Source: Flaccisagitta enflata
Taxonomy: Eukaryota > Chaetognatha > Sagittoidea > Aphragmophora
Direction: 5' to 3'
Assembly: GCA_965153355.1 (NCBI GenBank)
Contig: OZ231126.1
Span: 97,464,001-97,528,000, forward strand
Length of the DNA: 64,000 nt
In this document: positions 1 through 30,306 of the stretch, in pieces
Layout: each line of letters opens with the position of its first letter
How positions within the stretch are numbered: position 1 is the stretch's first letter
Program-made: the position numbers and the translations under genes
The notes under the pieces: model-generated
Told to the model about the DNA's origin: nothing
Databases searched by the model: none
The model's input: only the letters and a program-made list of their open reading frames with translations

Positions 1-872
1 CTATAATTACCTTTAATTACCCATGATTAAATAATGACCTCTACGTACCTATAAAGACCTATAATTACCTATAATCACATATGGACCAATAATTACCTAT
101 TATGACCTATGATTACTCATAATTACCCATAATTACCTATAATAACAAAATGACCTATGATTACCTATAATTACCTATAATTGCATAATGACCTATAATT
201 ACCTATAATTACCTATGATTAGCTATAATTACCTATAATTGCATAATGACCTATAATTACCTATAATTACCTATGACTAGCTATAATTACCTATGATTAA
301 ATAATGACCTATAATTACCTATAACTGTCTATTAACGTATAACTACCTATAATGACCTATAATTACCTTTAATGACCTTTGATCACCTGAATTTACCCAT
401 AATTTCATAATAACCTACAATTACCTATAAATACCTATAATTACCTATGATGACCTATAGTTACCTAAAATTACATAATGACCTATAATTACCTACAATG
501 ATCTATAATTACCTTTAATCACCTATAATTATCTATAATTACATAATGACCTATTATTACCAATAATGACCAATAATTGCTTAATGACCTATTATGTCCT
601 ATAATGACCTATAAGTACATAATGACTTATAATTACCTATAATTACCTATAATGACTTTTAACTACCTATAATTACCTATGATTATATACTGACCTATAA
701 TTACCAATAATGACCTATGATTACCTATAATTATATAATGAACTATAATCACCTTTAATGGCCTATGATTACCTTTAATGACCTATGATTACCTATAATT
801 GCATAATGACCAATAATTACCTATGATTACCCAAAATTGCATAATTACCTATAATTACCTATAATCATATAA
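1..872. repeat. 10-bp minisatellite array, CCTATAATTA-type
   Basis: Degenerate ten-base units (ACCTATAATT with GATT, GACC and GCATAATG variants) fill the start of the window and continue into a second array. No gene is seen here. Confidence 0.9.
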
Positions 873-879
873 ATAAAAA

Positions 880-1357
880 GTGAAATGACTATATTGACTA
901 AAATGATTAAAATGACCAAGGACTTAGGGCTTAGAATGACTAAAAATGACTTAAAATGACTTAAAATGACTTAAAATGATTTAAAATGACTTATAATGAC
1001 TTACAATGACTTATAATGACTTATAATGACATTAAATGAATTAAAATGACTTAAAATGACTTAAAACGATGAAAAGGATTATATTGACTAAAATGACAAT
1101 AATGACTTAAAATGACTTAAAATGCCTTGAAATCACTTGAAATGACTTATAACCACTTGAAATGACTTAGAATAACTTAAAATGACTTAGAATGACTTAA
1201 AATGATGAAAAGGACTATATTGACTAAAATGACAATAATGACTTAAATTGACTTAAAATGACTTAAAATGACTTAAAATGACTTAGAATGACTTAGAATG
1301 ACTTAGAATGACTTAGAATGACTTAGAATGACTTAGAATGACTAAAAATGACTTAAA
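880..1357. repeat. 10-bp minisatellite array, ATGACTTAAA-type
   Basis: Tandem ATGACTTAAA/ATGACTTAGA units leading directly into the hairpin-ended element at 1380-1460. The same monomer adjoins the same type of end at 57.0 kb, 43.4 kb and 63.1 kb. Confidence 0.9.
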
Positions 1358-1379
1358 GAAATAAAATTGATAAAAAAGT

Positions 1380-1460
1380 AAAGTGTGACAGACCAACCGA
1401 CAGACCGACAGACCGACGGACAAAGCGGGTTGTAGAGTCGCGTGCACGCGACTAAAAAGG
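1380..1460 (+). mobile_element. Hairpin end of a HINE-like element
   Basis: A GACC/GACA four-base repeat, then AAAGCGGGTTGTAGAGTCG and the 18-bp perfect palindrome AGTCGCGTGCACGCGACT (1436-1453) followed by AAAAAG. It probably closes an element whose interior is the array of positions 1-1357. Confidence 0.7.
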
Positions 1461-1507
1461 GGAAATTTTGCGCCTCTACCTTCTCGGATATCATTGGATT
1501 TCGGGCG

Positions 1508-1572
<65 letters not shown>

Positions 1573-1809
1573 GATGTTGCTCGTGAAGATAAGCTAGAGC
1601 TAGTAAGTGAGTGTCTACAAGAATTTAACATACACACATTAGGCGAAAAAGCCTTTCAGAAACTTGCGACTAGATTGATACGCAAATCAAGGCGAAAGTG
1701 TTCAGGCGGAAATTCGGTAATAATGATTATTGATAAACACAAAATCAATTCGCATTTTTCTCTTAGCTCGGCTTTTGCCTTTTTTATGCAAATGCAGTAA
1801 GATTAAAAC

Positions 1810-1849
<40 letters not shown>

Positions 1850-2539
1850 TATACACACAGACAGTTAGACACAGACAGTTAGACAGTTAGACATACAGTG
1901 ACAAAGAGTTATGTAGAGTTTCGTAGAGTCAGAAACAGACAGAAAGACAGACAGACAGAGACAGAGAGTAAGAGAGTGGGACAGAGAGACCTTGAGAGAG
2001 ATAGAGATAGTGAAGGATACAAGAAAGGCGCTTTTTTTCTGCTCACAGCTGAATTACAGCAATGCCAAAAGAAAACAAGCTCGTCCTCTCTCGTTACAAA
2101 CTGTGGACAATATAGAATATATTTGTTTTCATTTTTGTTTTCATATTTATAAGTGTTTCAATATTTTCTCATGAAAAAAGTGGGCTTGTGAATTGGAGCG
2201 TTAATTTCACAATCTACACTGTTCGAAGTTGCTGATATGATCCTCACAATGTCACTAACATTTACTTGAAAACGTTCAATGACGCTATCCTAATTTCTCG
2301 TACAATGAAGGGTTGTAAACTCTACTTAAACGGAAGTGATGTAGGCGTCTGTAATTGGAAGACTCATCGAAACGCCGAAGAAAATTCATCGTCACTTCAA
2401 ATTCTCGAAAAAATAACAAAACATTCTTCTCGTAGCACACGTGGTTTACAGGCGTTGTTCATTGATTTCTTTGTTCAATTTTTTTCCCTTTTTTTTATCT
2501 CTTCTTTTGTTTGTATTTTGTTCGCCTAAAATCCGCAAG
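1461..2539. other. Region upstream of LPCAT copy 1
   Basis: Contains a GTT repeat (1506-1573), GA and GACA repeats (1810-1975) and otherwise unique AT-rich DNA. Frames at 1574-1800 and 2266-2430 are open but not recognised. It should hold the promoter and 5' UTR of LPCAT copy 1; no TATA box is convincing. Confidence 0.4.
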
Positions 2540-11919
<9,380 letters not shown>

Positions 11920-12425
11920 AAACATAAGGCTCTACATGATGGCGTAACACTGCGGTGTCTTCGTCAGTCGCATCAAATTTGCATTTCGACTCACAGCGTA
12001 GTGATTCCCAACTCAACAATGTTTTGTTCCGTGAACTTAATTCCTTGATCTCATAGCAAGTGTTTATCGTCGACCATGACTTTTTGCGCAAGATGCACTT
12101 GGAAAAGAGAAATGACTTGCGGAGACTACATTAGACATCGATGATTGGACCTTGGATAAATTATTGAATTGACTTCCAAAAATATTCAGTTTTTATGCTT
12201 TTTGATGAATGAAAATTCTGTGGAACATTTATTGAATACACGATTTCATTTAAGTTTGGTTTGACGATCCACACGTCGCACCTTATTGGCCTACTTGGCC
12301 TTGTTACCTGATGATTGACGTAGAGCTGGGAAAAGATTACTTAGCAAATAAGGCAGCAAACGGCGTTTTACCATTCTTTTTTCGACGTTTTGGGCGTAAC
12401 AAAGACAACAAAGCTGAGGACTAAA
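11920..12425. other. Short intergenic spacer between the LPCAT copies
   Basis: About 506 bp between the stop of copy 1 and the start of copy 2. It must hold the 3' UTR of copy 1 and the promoter and 5' UTR of copy 2. No TATA box or other regulatory motif is convincing. Confidence 0.5.
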
Positions 12426-21572
<9,147 letters not shown>

Positions 21573-21610
21573 CTTGCTAGTAGCGTTCTTGTAGCGATTG
21601 ACATCACAAA

Positions 21611-21763
21611 ATGTCGCTATCAATTGATCTGTTCGATATATTTTTCAAAACTGTTGTACTAAGTTTGCACGTATTTTATGCAACCATGGTTGCTTATATG
21701 TTTTTGCCAATGATTATATGTATTCTGTCAACGAAGGATCCATTACACGAATGTATCTCTCAT
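21611..21763 (+). CDS. Candidate first exon of a small membrane protein
   Basis: ATG followed by 51 codons with two hydrophobic stretches (FFKTVVLSLHVFYATMVAYM and FLPMIICIL), ending at a strong donor CAT|GTAAGT. It may belong upstream of the candidate exons near 25.5 kb; no joining exon was identified. Unrecognised. Confidence 0.25.
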
Positions 21764-22017
21764 GTAAGTGTATGTCATCTTTCGAACAACGTATCGGATT
21801 GTCAGTTATTGGCATCGACTCGCTTATGTTCGTTTGTGTCGTGGAAAGCGTGACTACCTCGACTACGATCAAGTGGCACTCACGCCATTTACGGCATCTG
21901 TTCTGTCGTGTTGAGTAGCAATTGGGCACGATTAGCCACTGGATGAAAGGCAACCGTAGCTCCATTTGCAAATATTGAATCAAATTTGAAAGCTTTTATG
22001 TTGCACGTTGTGCATCT

Positions 22018-22078
22018 TTCTTTTTCTTTTCATTTCTTCTCTTTCTTTCTTCTATTTCTTTCTTCTCTTTCTTCCTTC

Positions 22079-22169
<91 letters not shown>

Positions 22170-22223
22170 TTTTTCTTTTTTTCTTTTTTTCTTTCTTTCT
22201 CTCTTCTTTTTCTTTTTCTTCTT

Positions 22224-22287
<64 letters not shown>

Positions 22288-22353
22288 TTTTTCTGTCTTT
22301 CTTTCTTCTTTCTTTCTTTCTTTCTTTCTTTCTTCTTTCTCTCATTCTTTTTT

Positions 22354-22444
<91 letters not shown>

Positions 22445-22480
22445 CTCATTCTTTTTCTTTTACTTCTTTCTTTCTTTTTT

Positions 22481-22552
<72 letters not shown>

Positions 22553-22649
22553 TTTTTTCTGTCTTTCTTTCTTCTTTCTTTCTTTCCTTCTTGCTTTCTT
22601 TCTCCCTTTTGCTCATTCTTTTTTTCTTTCTTTCTTTCTTTCTTTCTTA

Positions 22650-22708
<59 letters not shown>

Positions 22709-22750
22709 TCAATCTTTCTTTCTTTCTTTCTTACTTTCAATCTCTCTATT
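22018..22750. repeat. (CTTT)n microsatellite, about 730 bp
   Basis: CTTT units with scattered variants; its translation is an artefact. Confidence 0.97.
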
Positions 22751-22833
22751 TCTCTCTCTTTCTTCTATAGCGCAAATAAGATAGTCTCCGATTTCAGATT
22801 TCGGAAGTCTTCTTCTGTTACGCGGAAGTCGTC

Positions 22834-23184
<351 letters not shown>

Positions 23185-23384
23185 GCTCTTTATGTTTTTC
23201 TCTCGCGTTTCAATGGGCCAGAATTAAACGCGTTTCAGTTTTCAGACGCGGAGAGATAATCGGAAAACAATCGGGAAAAAAAGCGCTTGGGTGCGAATCG
23301 ATAAACTTTCTGAATTCTGTTCTGTCTTTGCTTTTGCAGATGTTTACGATCATACACGACTAGCGCTGTCTCATCTTCTTCTTT

Positions 23385-23500
23385 TCCTTTTTAGTTGCGG
23401 ACACACAACCCTGTAAGAGGTTTTGCCCGTCCGTCGGTCCGTGGGTCCGTTGGTCCGTTGGTCTGTCGGTCCGTTGGTCTGTTGGTTTGTCAGCACATGT
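23385..23500 (-). mobile_element. HINE-like element, hairpin end with GTCN repeat
   Basis: TTTTTAGTTGCGGACACACAA then TCCGTCGGTCCGTGGGTCCG units. Hairpin degraded; minus orientation. Confidence 0.65.
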
Positions 23501-23514
23501 CAAAAATTCGCAAA

Positions 23515-25150
23515 AGCGTCAGATGGTCAGCGGTACCCGTGCCCTGCTGGAGTAGTTCGTGATTAAGATTTAGGGAGGGTGCAGGGCCGCGGCCCCAAAG
23601 GGGTTGATGACCTATGCTTTCACACATATGAGGAATTTTCTCCTCCTTCTCCTCCTCACTGTGCTTTTAAAACAATTCTGAGTGAAATGCATTTTTGAGA
23701 AGTATTGGGGTGTAAGAGCATATAACTAGCAAAAACAAAATCATTCCCTGAACGCTTTTTGAGTCAGAAAAAATAGACCTAATTTCAATGCATATTCTTC
23801 TGGGATGTGTTGACTAAATTTCTGATCCTATACTGTTAATCTATGCAAAATTCCCTTTCATTTGATATGTCGCACTCTTTACTTTTGCAAAGAATTAAAA
23901 TTCTTATTTTTTGAGTCACGATTACAAAAAAGTAACGGTGGCTCATAATATGAAAACCTAATTTCTATATAAAACCATTTCGTGTGACCTATCAAATGAA
24001 AGGAAATTTTGTATAGATAACAATATGGTATCAAAAAATGAGCTAATACAACTCATTAGAATCTGAATTATAAATACAGTATGTTTATTCTCAAATGAAA
24101 CGAAAAATGACAGCATAAATCCAAAACAAATTGAGATAATCAAATTCCGAAAAAAAACTCCTGAAAGAGTATGTTCTGGCATTTATTTGCGCAAAATCTT
24201 AGCCTTTTGGGTCAAATAGCTTAGCTTCAATCTGCATTTGAAGATAAAACATGAATTGTTATTTGTTACTTTTTCCCATTGGAGACAAAAGATGAAATTT
24301 TCAAATTTCGCCATTTTTTCAGCAAAAATAGTAATTGTTCATCTCAACAGGTAATGTATGTGGTATTTCTGATAGCAGATAAGATTTTTTATGGTAACTG
24401 GTTCAATTCAACTAAAAATCTCAAAAAACAATTTTTTATGGACTGAAAATAGAAGAAAATTAAGTGATATTGTGATTTTTACTATTTTGCTTTAAAAGCG
24501 GATTGAAGCTCAACTAATTGAGATCTAAGGCTAAGATTTGGCACAAACAATTGCCAGAACATACTCTTTCAGGAACTTTTTTTGGAATTTGATTATCTTG
24601 ATTCGTTTAGGATTTATGCCGTCGTCTTTCGTTTCATTTGAGAATAAACATACTGTAAGTTTAATTTTTTTCTATTTTGAAGATTACTCAAAAAGCGCTC
24701 GGGGAATGATTTCATTTTTGCTAGTTACATGCTCTTACATCCCAATACTGCTCAAAAATGCAGAAAAACCCACAGTTATATGACTTTCCACTGAGAATTT
24801 TTTTAAAAGCACAGTGTCCTGGTAGCTGGGGTGCTGACCAAACTTGGCAGAAATTGGCAGAAAATACTACAGAATTTGGCCGATAGGCGGAATTTTGCAA
24901 TATTTGGCGGAATATGGTTGGTAAAGGCAGAATTTGGCAAATTTTGACAGAGTTTGGCGGAGTAGGGCAGATTTTAGCAGAATTTGGCGAAGTGTGGTCA
25001 GATTTGGCAGTATTGGGCAGAATTTGACAGGGTTTGGCAGAATTTGACAGAATTTGGCAGAATTTGGCGGGGGGGGGGACAGAGAAGGAGGAGAAAGGGG
25101 AGGATTTGGCGGGGGGGGACGGAGAAGGAGAAAATTCCCCATATGTAGGA
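23515..25150. mobile_element. GGGCAGCGGCC-family element split by a foldback
   Basis: Left part has GCGTCAGATGGTCAGCGGTA, GGCCGCGGCCCCAAAGGGG and CTATGCTTTCACACATATG; right part is an AATTTGGCAGA array (24830-25070) then GGAGAAAATTCCCCATATG, the inverse of the left block. Between them sits the foldback at 23660-24822. Confidence 0.6.
23660..24822. mobile_element. 1.16 kb foldback element with long inverted arms
   Basis: Starts CACTGTGCTTTTAAAA and ends TTTTAAAAGCACAGTG. Outer arms 23660-23790 and 24690-24822 pair; inner arms 24075-24240 and 24490-24660 pair, sharing GAAAGAGTATGTTCTGGCA. The left arm has about 250 extra bases near 23800-24070. No open reading frame of note. Confidence 0.85.
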
Positions 25151-25478
25151 ACATTTGCACGGCAGATTGTGGAGTAATCAGGTTGGAAAAAAAGTTGACT
25201 GATTTTTTAAACGAGCGAACAGACTATGAAAATATGATAAAAAAATGAAAAATTAATCATTTTGCTTGTCTAGTATTATGTAGAAAGGGCCCATAGAGTC
25301 AGAATGACATTTTTCAGCGAGTAAAAATAAGAGAGGTTAAGAGAAATGAGACTCACTGTGAAATAAGATACTTTTGCGCTTGTAAAAAGGCCTGTACGCC
25401 GCTGTACTCAAGGGGACATATAGTTTTGACCATGCTGATTCTAAATCTGGTTTCATTTTTTTTCCGATTTCATCCGAG

Positions 25479-25617
25479 GCAACGCGATGAAAATAATAAG
25501 AGGAAGCATCTCTTTAAAAGTGCCAACCAAAACAGTGTCATGGAAATTGCGCGTAAAACGCAAGTGAACAGTTCGTGGTTTGCGCTCGTATATTTGTGTT
25601 GTTGTTGTTGCTGTTGC

Positions 25618-25655
<38 letters not shown>

Positions 25656-25816
25656 TTGTTGTTGTTGTTGTCGTCGTTGTTGTTGTTGATGTCGTTGTTG
25701 TTGTTGTTGTTGTTGTTGTCGTTGTCGTTGTTGTCGTCGTTGATGTCGTTGTTGTTGTTGTTGTCGTTGTTGTTGTCGTTGTCGTTGTTGTTGTTGTTGT
25801 TGTTGTTGTCGTTGTA

Positions 25817-25854
<38 letters not shown>

Positions 25855-25859
25855 CGTCG

Positions 25860-25897
<38 letters not shown>

Positions 25898-25946
25898 GCT
25901 GTTGTTGTTGCTGTTGTTGTTGATGTCGTTGTTGTTGTTGATGTCA

Positions 25947-25989
<43 letters not shown>

Positions 25990-26081
25990 AGATGTCGTTG
26001 TTGTTGATGTTGTTGTTGTCGTTGTTGTTGTCGTTGTCGTTGTTGTTGTCGTCATCGTTGTTGTTGTTGTTGTTGATGTCG

Positions 26082-26123
<42 letters not shown>

Positions 26124-26395
26124 TTAATGTTGTTGTTGTTGTTGCTTTTGTTGTTGTTGTTGTTGTTGGTTTTAGTGGCTTTTTTTCTCTTTATTGTTCT
26201 CATACTGTTCTATACTTCAATGTCATCATATTTGTTGAGCGCATGTTTGGCTACTGGAAGATGTTGATGATGTACATGCCAAATGTACGCGCGTTGACCG
26301 CCAAAAGCTTTACTCTTTCTGCAATGAACAAGACTCACGTTTGGCTTTCGGCGAAAAGTGACGAGAAACGCCGTGCAATAGTGACTCAGGCGTAG
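25479..26395 (+). CDS. Candidate two-exon 3' part of an unrecognised gene
   Basis: Exon A 25479-25563 (85 nt, acceptor ATCCGAG, donor CAA|GTGAAC, phase 1 in, 2 out) reads NAMKIIRGSISLKVPTKTVS then WKLRVKR. Exon B 26176-26395 (acceptor TTTTAG, phase 2, stop TAG) reads VLYFNVIIFVERMFGYWKML then MYMPNVRALTAKSFTLSAMN and ends RRAIVTQA. Phases agree and the intron is a TTG repeat starting soon after the donor, as in the LPCAT introns. Composition is protein-like with one hydrophobic stretch, but I recognise no family. Confidence 0.33.
25596..26171. repeat. (TTG)n microsatellite, about 575 bp
   Basis: TTG with many TCG and ATG variants; lies between the two candidate exons of the unrecognised gene. 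Confidence 0.96.
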
Positions 26396-26546
26396 AAAGA
26401 TGTGCCAACGCTAAGAAAGAGATACAAAGAACGCCAGGTAGCCTTACCATCAGTCACAACAACACAAACACAAACACTAATACCCATGCACAAACAATAG
26501 ATATTAACTAAAGAACTAAGAATAATATAGGGCACCCGTTCATCCA

Positions 26547-26821
<275 letters not shown>

Positions 26822-27522
26822 GTACACGGTGTTCGAGTTGAAAAATGTTAAAACATGTATTTTAGACGCTGCTGTGTGATAGTCCGTGCGTGTGAGTGTG
26901 ATGGAGGTGGGCGAGGGTGTGAGAGAGACAGAGACAGACAGACCGGCAGAGACAGACAGACAGACAGACAGGCAGACAGACAGAGACACGCCGAAAAGAC
27001 AATGACCCACCGGTTGCCCCTTCCCACACCCCTCGACGTTGCCACGTTGTTTTAAAAATCACCATCACTTAGCAGTTTTGAGGAAGATTAAAGGATCATC
27101 GTCCTTTACTGTTGTGGTGATGTACGGCTTAAATGAGCCTTTGTGGTGAAGTATTAGGTGGGTGATGTGACATGCTCATTTTGGACCGGTACCCAGCATG
27201 TTCCAAGTCGAATTTTCATCGCCAAACGGATTTCAATCAGTTAGAAAGTTAAATCCAAACAAGTGACAGCCTCGCTAGAACGGCGCCAAAATCAATATAG
27301 CGCGTAATATGTTAGAAAATTAGTTAAAATATGCAATATGGGGTATCAATCGAAAGCCCTTGATATTCTGCATCGATTGATACCAATAATTGTGGTTTCG
27401 AAGAAAAAAATTTTTTTCGTCATACTTTCCTACTCTATCTCTCTGTTTCTCTAACTCAGTCTGTGTCTCTTTCTTTCTTTCTGCTTCTTTGACTTGGGAA
27501 AATGAGCGTTTTTGAAGCTTTT

Positions 27523-28026
27523 TGGGCAGCGGCCCAAAAGGGCCGATGTCCTGTAGGACTTAGGGGTGAATTTCCTTATGTCCGTCCGTACGTCCGTCCT
27601 GTATGTCCCCCCCCCAGTTTTGCAATTCTCAAATTCCCATTGAATAACATGGGAAAATGACAAAATGCAAATATCCCATTGAATAACATGGAAAATTTAC
27701 AAAAAAATGGGAAAATGCAAATTTCCTGAATAACATGGAAAATTGATAAAAAAATGAAAAGAAATGAAATTCTCATTAAATAACAAGGAATATAGATAAA
27801 AGATTGTGGAAAATATATAATTCCCATTGAATATCACAGAAAATTGTCCAAAGGCTTGAAATATGCCTTCTCAGGTACTCAGGACATAAGGAAATTCACC
27901 CCTGTGTCCTACAGGACATTGGTCCTTTGGGGCCGCTGCCCTGCTCTCACTCCACTTCTTCAGCTGATCACTCCAAGCAGGGCATCGGGTACTGCTGATC
28001 ATGTGCGATCCTCGGATGACTTGTTG
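27523..28026 (+). mobile_element. GGGCAGCGGCC-family element, TCC-microsatellite type
   Basis: GGGCAGCGGCCCAAAAGGGC, CCTGTAGGACTTAGGGG, GTCC units, then ATTGAATAACATGG units of about 45-55 bp, then the inverse (GTGTCCTACAGGACATTGG, GGGGCCGCTGCCC) and ATCGGGTACTGCTGATCATG. Inverted repeats about 50 bp. Confidence 0.8.
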
Positions 28027-28127
28027 TCTATGTTAGGAAGGGGGCTGGGTGGGTCTGTGGGTGTAGATTGGGGTTGGCCGCCCCTGCCACCATTCCGCAA
28101 CAATATTGTGACCCCGCGTTACTTTTT

Positions 28128-28585
28128 GGGCGGCGGCCCCGAAGGGGTCAATGACCTATGCTTTCACACAGGGGAATTTTCTCCTCCTTCTCTATACCCC
28201 CCCCCACCTCCAGGCCCATGTCTCAGCCTTGATGCCGATATCCCAGCCTTGAGGCCCAAATCCCAGTCTTGAGGTCCAAATCCCAACCTCAGGCCCAAAT
28301 CCCAGTCTTGAGGCTGGAATTTGGGCCTCAAAGATAGGATTTTGGCTGTAAGATGGGATTTGGGCCTCGAGGTTGGGATATGGGCTTTGAGGCTGAGATA
28401 TGGGCCTGGAGTTTGGGGGAGGGGGAACGGAGGAGGAGGAGGAGAAAATTCCCCTGTGTGAAAGCATAGGTCATCAACCCCTTTTGGGCCGCTGCCGCTG
28501 CCCTGCTCCCCACTCAACTTCAACCACAACCTACTAAGGCAGGGCACGGGTACCGCTGACCATCTAACGCTTTTGCGACTATTTT
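28128..28585 (+). mobile_element. GGGCAGCGGCC-family element, minisatellite type
   Basis: GGGCGGCGGCCCCGAAGGGG, CTATGCTTTCACACAGGGG, a palindromic array of AGGCCCAAATCCCAGTCTTG units, then inverse arms and CGCTTTTGCGACTATT. Confidence 0.8.
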
Positions 28586-28626
28586 TCTTTTTCCTCTTCT
28601 TCTTCTTCTTCATCTTCTTTTTCCTC

Positions 28627-28658
<32 letters not shown>

Positions 28659-28696
28659 CTTCTTCATATTCTTCTACTTCTTCTTCTTCTTCTTTT
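28586..28696. repeat. (TTC)n microsatellite
   Basis: TTC units lying exactly between two GGGCAGCGGCC elements. Confidence 0.95.
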
Positions 28697-28697
28697 T

Positions 28698-29634
28698 GGG
28701 CAGCGGCCCCAAAGGGCCGATGTCCTGTAGGACACAGAGGGGAATTTCCAGACATCCGTCCGTCCTGCCGTCCTTCCGTCCTTCCATCCATCCCCCCCCT
28801 GAATGGCCATCGAGGCCTCATATCCTTACTCTCAGGCCTGATTTAGGCCAAGCCCTCAAATTAGCCCTCCAGGCCTCAAATCTGCTCTCCAGGCCTCAAA
28901 TCAGCTCTCCAGGCCTCCAATCAGCTCTCAAGGCCTCAAATCCGCTCTCCAGACCTCAAATCAGTATTCCAGGCCTCAAATTAGCCCTCCAGGCCTCAAA
29001 TCTCCCCCCAAGGCCTAAAGCCTGCCCCCAGACCTCGAATTTAATCTTCAGGCATAAATCTCCCCCCAGACCTCAAACCCTGCCTCAATTACCCTGTGTC
29101 CTACAGGATATTGGCCCTTTGGGGCCGCTGCCCTGCTCTCACTCCACTACTACACTTGGTCACCGGGGGGGGAGTTAGCTCAGTGGTAGCGAGCCCGCCG
29201 TCGGCCCTCTGGGTGGCGGGTTCGAGTCCTGCGTATGGCAGGTTCTTTAACGAAGGTTAAAGGATTTGCCTCGCAGATGTGGCTCAGGGAAGGGTTGCTA
29301 GACACTCTGGCGGAGGTTGGAGGTCTAGGTAACTGTAGCTAGCTAGCGGGAAAGGGTTGAAAGGGCGGGTAGTACATGACATGATGTTTGACTTGACCGG
29401 GATCTGACACCAACGCCCGATGATTACGCCAAATGTGTGGGCTCATAGCCTCTCCTTGCTATGCAAGTGAAGCCAAACGTAATGCAATATACACCCGGGT
29501 ACGATCCCAGCTAGTGGTTGAGCGCAGGTTCCACTAGTCCCCGGCAACAACAACAACAACAACAACAACACTTGGTCACCCCAAGCAGGGCATCGGGTAC
29601 CGCTGACCATGTGCGATCCTTGGATGACTAGTTC
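28698..29634 (+). mobile_element. GGGCAGCGGCC-family element carrying the SINE
   Basis: GGGCAGCGGCCCCAAAGGGC, GTCC units, an AGGCCTCAAATCTGCTCTCC array (28810-29090), inverse arm, then the SINE inserted in the 3' part before CCAAGCAGGGCATCGGGTAC. Confidence 0.82.
29152..29580 (+). mobile_element. tRNA-derived SINE with CAA tail and 13-bp target duplication
   Basis: Body about 29165-29567. A-box TAGCTCAGTGG at 29176-29186 and B-box GGTTCGAGTCC at 29219-29229 are perfect RNA polymerase III elements. The 3' end is ...CCCCGGCAACAACAAC. Flanking duplication ACACTTGGTCACC at 29152-29164 and 29568-29580. It is inserted in a GGGCAGCGGCC repeat; the uninterrupted site is visible at about 27940-27985. 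Confidence 0.92.
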
Positions 29635-29718
29635 TTCTTCATCTTCTCCTCCTTCCTCTCGTTCCTCATTATCGTTGTACACGCTCTTGGTGCCTTTATT
29701 ACTAAAGATCCTACCTTT

Positions 29719-30306
29719 TGGGCAGCGGCCCCAAAGACGCCGACGACCTATGCTTTCACACAGGGGAAATTTTTCCCTCTTCTTCTCATTTCCCTTCTCC
29801 GTCCATCTACCCCCTTTGAAGCTCAAATCCCAGTCTTGAGGCTCAAATCATAGTCCCAAGCCCAGATTCTAACCTCAAGGCCCAGATTTTAGCCTCACAG
29901 CTCAAATTCCAGCCTGAAAGCTCAAAACCCAGCCTCAAGGCTCAAAACCCAGCCTCAAGACTCAAACCCCAGCCTCGAGGCTCAAAACCCAGCCTCAAAG
30001 CTCAAATCCCAGCCTCAGGACTCACATCCCAGCCTCAAAGTTCAAACCCCAGCCTCGAGGCTCAAATCCAAGCATCTTGGCTCAAATCAGCCTTTAAGCT
30101 TAAAACCCTGCCTCAAGGCTCAAATCCAAGCCTGGAGGGTCAAATCCCAACATTGAGGCTCAAATGCCAGTCAAGAACCACAACTTACAAAGCATAGGTC
30201 ATCAGCCCCTTCGGGGCTGCTGCCCCTCTCACCATCACACATCCGCATACACTGACATCTAGGGGCAATGGGCACCGCTGACCATCTAACGCTTTTGCGA
30301 CTATTT
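29719..30306 (+). mobile_element. GGGCAGCGGCC-family element, minisatellite type
   Basis: Same layout with a GGCTCAAAACCCAGCCTCAA array and the CGCTTTTGCGACTATTT end. Confidence 0.82.

Noticed and set aside
25453-26203. Poly-Thr, poly-Asn and poly-Val frames
   Set aside because: Products of a TTG/CAA repeat in three frames per strand; only the non-repeat ends (25479-25563, 26176-26395) look protein-like.
28573-29178. Open frame of 201 codons across a repeat
   Set aside because: It reads through a TTC microsatellite and a GGGCAGCGGCC element with its minisatellite; no family resemblance.
29165-29240. Functional tRNA gene
   Set aside because: A and B boxes are perfect but no acceptor stem pairs and the unit continues into a 400-bp SINE body with a CAA tail and target duplication.
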